Positions 13,713 to 15,613 of a DNA stretch of 15,613 nucleotides are shown here, in pieces (position 1 is the stretch's first letter; every line of letters starts with the position of its first letter). The translations under genes and the position numbers were made by a program. The notes below the pieces were generated by a model. That model was not told where the DNA came from. It ran no database searches and saw nothing but the letters and a program-made list of their open reading frames with translations. Origin of the DNA: Patescibacteria group bacterium (GTDB taxonomy: Bacteria; Patescibacteriota; WWE3; 2-01-FULL-39-13); contig JAUPVU010000007.1 in assembly GCA_030916925.1 (NCBI GenBank), positions 1 to 15,613 on the forward strand, read 5' to 3'.

Positions 13713-15613
13713 TTAAAAAGAATTTACGTATTTAGCTAATCTCTTCTTTCTATAAATTCTAGAGGCGCCTAATATTCCAAGTAGGGCGACTGATATTATT
13801 GGTGCTCCAAATCTAATAAGATTTTTATCTTTATCATCTAATTTTGCGAAGTTAGACGTAAATAGGTTTTTAGCTCTGATTTCAGATAACTTTATGTTGT
13901 TTCCTAATGATTCCGATAAGCTTAAAGCGAAGACCGCTAGAGATTCATCATTTCTAATGTAGTCATTCGCAAACATTCTTGCATTAGCTATCATCACTAA
14001 TTTTCCACCATTATCAAAATCTCTATAGGCGACAACAGGATAGCTTTTTAAATTTTCTTGAGAAAAGTTTTGTCCAGGATCTGTATTTAGAAAACCTGTT
14101 AGTACGCCAGCTCTTGCAGTTGATTCATAGAGGATTTTCCAATTATTTTGATCTTCTATATTTATAGTATTAGGCCAGACTGCCTGCAAGACTAATGGCA
14201 TAGTTTGAATACTGGCATCTTTTCTATTTAACCTTGGAAATAAAGGATATGGAACCGGAATTTGAGCTCCAGTCTCTGTTGTGACTCCAACAGTTTGAAA
14301 GGACGATAGGTCGTACAGAGTGTCGGTAGTAAATTTTGCTCCTAGGTCTGCGAATAAGTCACCTTGTGGAGCTTCATCTGAAGCAAAGGCCTGGTTTTGT
14401 CCTGTTGGAGCGACATTTTGTCCATCTATTGTGTAAATTACTTTTCCACCTTTATTGAGAAAATCTTTAATTGTTTTGAGTGCTTCATCAGTATATTTGA
14501 CTGCAGGATTGGCTATTAAAAGAGTGTTTGTACCTTCAAGCGTAAACTTACCAGTTTCAGCTTCTTTGGTTGTTTCTTCAGGTTTTACATCAGCCGCTGG
14601 AATATACTTAGACTCTACTTCAAAATTATCGCCTAATAATTGAGCAAATAGGCCGTATTCTTCGAATTCACCGTATTCGCCATTTCCACTGGCAAAAGCT
14701 AACTTCGTTGGCTCGCTTTGTTTAATTTTATTAATCATTCGTGTGATTTGATATTCTAGATTATTAATATCTTCTGCGTTTCGTACGTAAGGGATAACTT
14801 GTGTTTTATCTCCGGCTTCATTCTTCATTACAAGTCCTAAGTAACCTTCTTTTGTTGAGTATTGATCATCTCCGACAATACTAAATTGAATTGGTGTGAT
14901 GCCGAGTTGTCTTAAGTTAGCTTCATTATCTTTAGGATTTAAATAACTTATCTCCAATTTATCTTGTCCAGCTAGTTTGTAATCCTCTAATATATTTTTA
15001 ACTTCATCAAATGCAGTTTTGAATTCTTGCGGCATTCCTTCTGAGGCATAGACATCAATTTTTACTTTTCCCTCTTTATTTAAGACTTCTTTTGTAGAAT
15101 TGGATAAGGTATATTTTCTACTTTCGGTTAGATCTACTCTAAATTGATAGGTTTGACTTAGGTAAATTACTCCAAAAGAAAGTAAGGTAACGGCAGATAT
15201 TATTAAAACGGCCTTTTTATATAACTCTTTTTTATTAGAGATTCTCTGTTTTTGTAAATTTACGTAGGTAATTGATACTGCAATAAAGGTGAGAAGGCCA
15301 AAATATAGTATGTCTCCGAGTTTTAGAACTCCCCTTATCATGGAGTTGTAATAGTTATTTAATCCAAGTTGGTATATAAAGCTTGAAAGTGGTTCTGGTA
15401 GGTTACTAACGGCGGATTGGTTTGAGATTATATATAGTAAAAAGACTACCGAAACTGAGACTAAAAATGCGCCGATTTGGTTTTTAAAGAAAGAAGAGAC
15501 CATTATCCCGACTGCAGAAAGGGCCATTATTAATAGTAAGCCTGCCAAGTATGATGCCCCTGTTTCTCCTAGGTCAATTTTTCCGATGTTTCTAATAAGT
15601 ATAGGAAGTGGAA
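13713..15613 (-). CDS. GldF/GldG-like ABC transporter permease and auxiliary domain fusion (5' end cut off)
   Basis: This gene is partial: the frame stays open to the window's right edge (first whole codon at 15611), giving 632 visible residues. The first part is the end of an ABC-2 permease with hydrophobic helices near residues 20-62 and 99-116, and then a linker. A new membrane segment at about 131-151 leads into DLTESRKYTLS, the typical start of the GldG-type extracytoplasmic auxiliary domain (ABC_transp_aux family), which runs to about 590. A final membrane helix near 598-618 and a basic tail close the protein. GldF-GldG fusions with a separate ATPase are common in many bacteria, and here the ATPase gene is expected just beyond the right edge. 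The substrate is unknown; the gliding role in Bacteroidetes should not be assumed. It leads the minus-strand run. Confidence 0.88.
   Translation of the reverse strand, partial: PLPILIRNIGKIDLGETGASYLAGLLLIMALSAVGIMVSSFFKNQIGAFLVSVSVVFLLYIISNQSAVSNLPEPLSSFIYQLGLNNYYNSMIRGVLKLGDILYFGLLTFIAVSITYVNLQKQRISNKKELYKKAVLIISAVTLLSFGVIYLSQTYQFRVDLTESRKYTLSNSTKEVLNKEGKVKIDVYASEGMPQEFKTAFDEVKNILEDYKLAGQDKLEISYLNPKDNEANLRQLGITPIQFSIVGDDQYSTKEGYLGLVMKNEAGDKTQVIPYVRNAEDINNLEYQITRMINKIKQSEPTKLAFASGNGEYGEFEEYGLFAQLLGDNFEVESKYIPAADVKPEETTKEAETGKFTLEGTNTLLIANPAVKYTDEALKTIKDFLNKGGKVIYTIDGQNVAPTGQNQAFASDEAPQGDLFADLGAKFTTDTLYDLSSFQTVGVTTETGAQIPVPYPLFPRLNRKDASIQTMPLVLQAVWPNTINIEDQNNWKILYESTARAGVLTGFLNTDPGQNFSQENLKSYPVVAYRDFDNGGKLVMIANARMFANDYIRNDESLAVFALSLSESLGNNIKLSEIRAKNLFTSNFAKLDDKDKNLIRFGAPIISVALLGILGASRIYRKKRLAKYVNSF

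Overview
The window reads as a fragment of a bacterial genome with small, tightly packed, AT-rich genes. The best fit is the Patescibacteria (CPR), although no phylum-level call can be made by eye. Supporting signs are compact informational genes, several start codons sitting 6-9 bases after a TATAAT-like box, and a GldF/GldG-type ABC permease fusion. UGA acts as a stop (tandem TGA TGA at the end of the metallophosphoesterase gene) and an RF1 gene with its tripeptide motif is present, so the UGA=Gly code of Gracilibacteria/Absconditabacteria is not in use.

Layout. 1-482: the C-terminal domain of a DnaX-like clamp-loader subunit, cut off from any upstream dnaX frame by in-frame stops. 483-1468: an unusual, GC-richer, almost 1-kb interval between dnaX and recR. 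It has a strong promoter (519-547), a very hairpin-rich transcript of about 0.85 kb, a 108-codon ORF (777-1103) inside that transcript, and a complete type III hammerhead ribozyme core at its 3' end (1346-1396). 1469-3548: recR and cysS on the plus strand. 3545-4636: ychF on the minus strand, convergent with cysS and overlapping it by 4 bases. 4830-5009: a 59-residue protein resembling the DUF5679 family without its cysteines. 5122-10451: a plus-strand run of rpsF, ssb, rpsR, two unrecognised overlapping genes, an S41 C-terminal processing protease and an HtrA/Deg-type serine protease. 10529-15613: a minus-strand run read from the right edge: GldF/GldG-like permease fusion (cut by the window edge), EamA-family transporter, metallophosphoesterase, rpmE, prfA.

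The housekeeping genes cover recombination repair (RecR), tRNA charging (CysS), ribosome-associated GTPase function (YchF), ribosomal proteins bS6, bS18 and bL31, SSB and RF1. The two membrane-anchored proteases form an envelope quality-control pair.

The most interesting part is the RNA element between the dnaX fragment and recR. It contains GNRA-capped hairpins both outside and inside the ORF, two consecutive hairpins with the same GUC-GNRA-GAC-bulged-A tip, a possible long-range closing helix, a hairpin squeezed between the Shine-Dalgarno sequence and the AUG, and a self-cleaving ribozyme that would trim the transcript. I do not recognise it as any standard RNA (tmRNA, RNase P, SRP, 6S, group I or II intron), and I do not recognise its protein.
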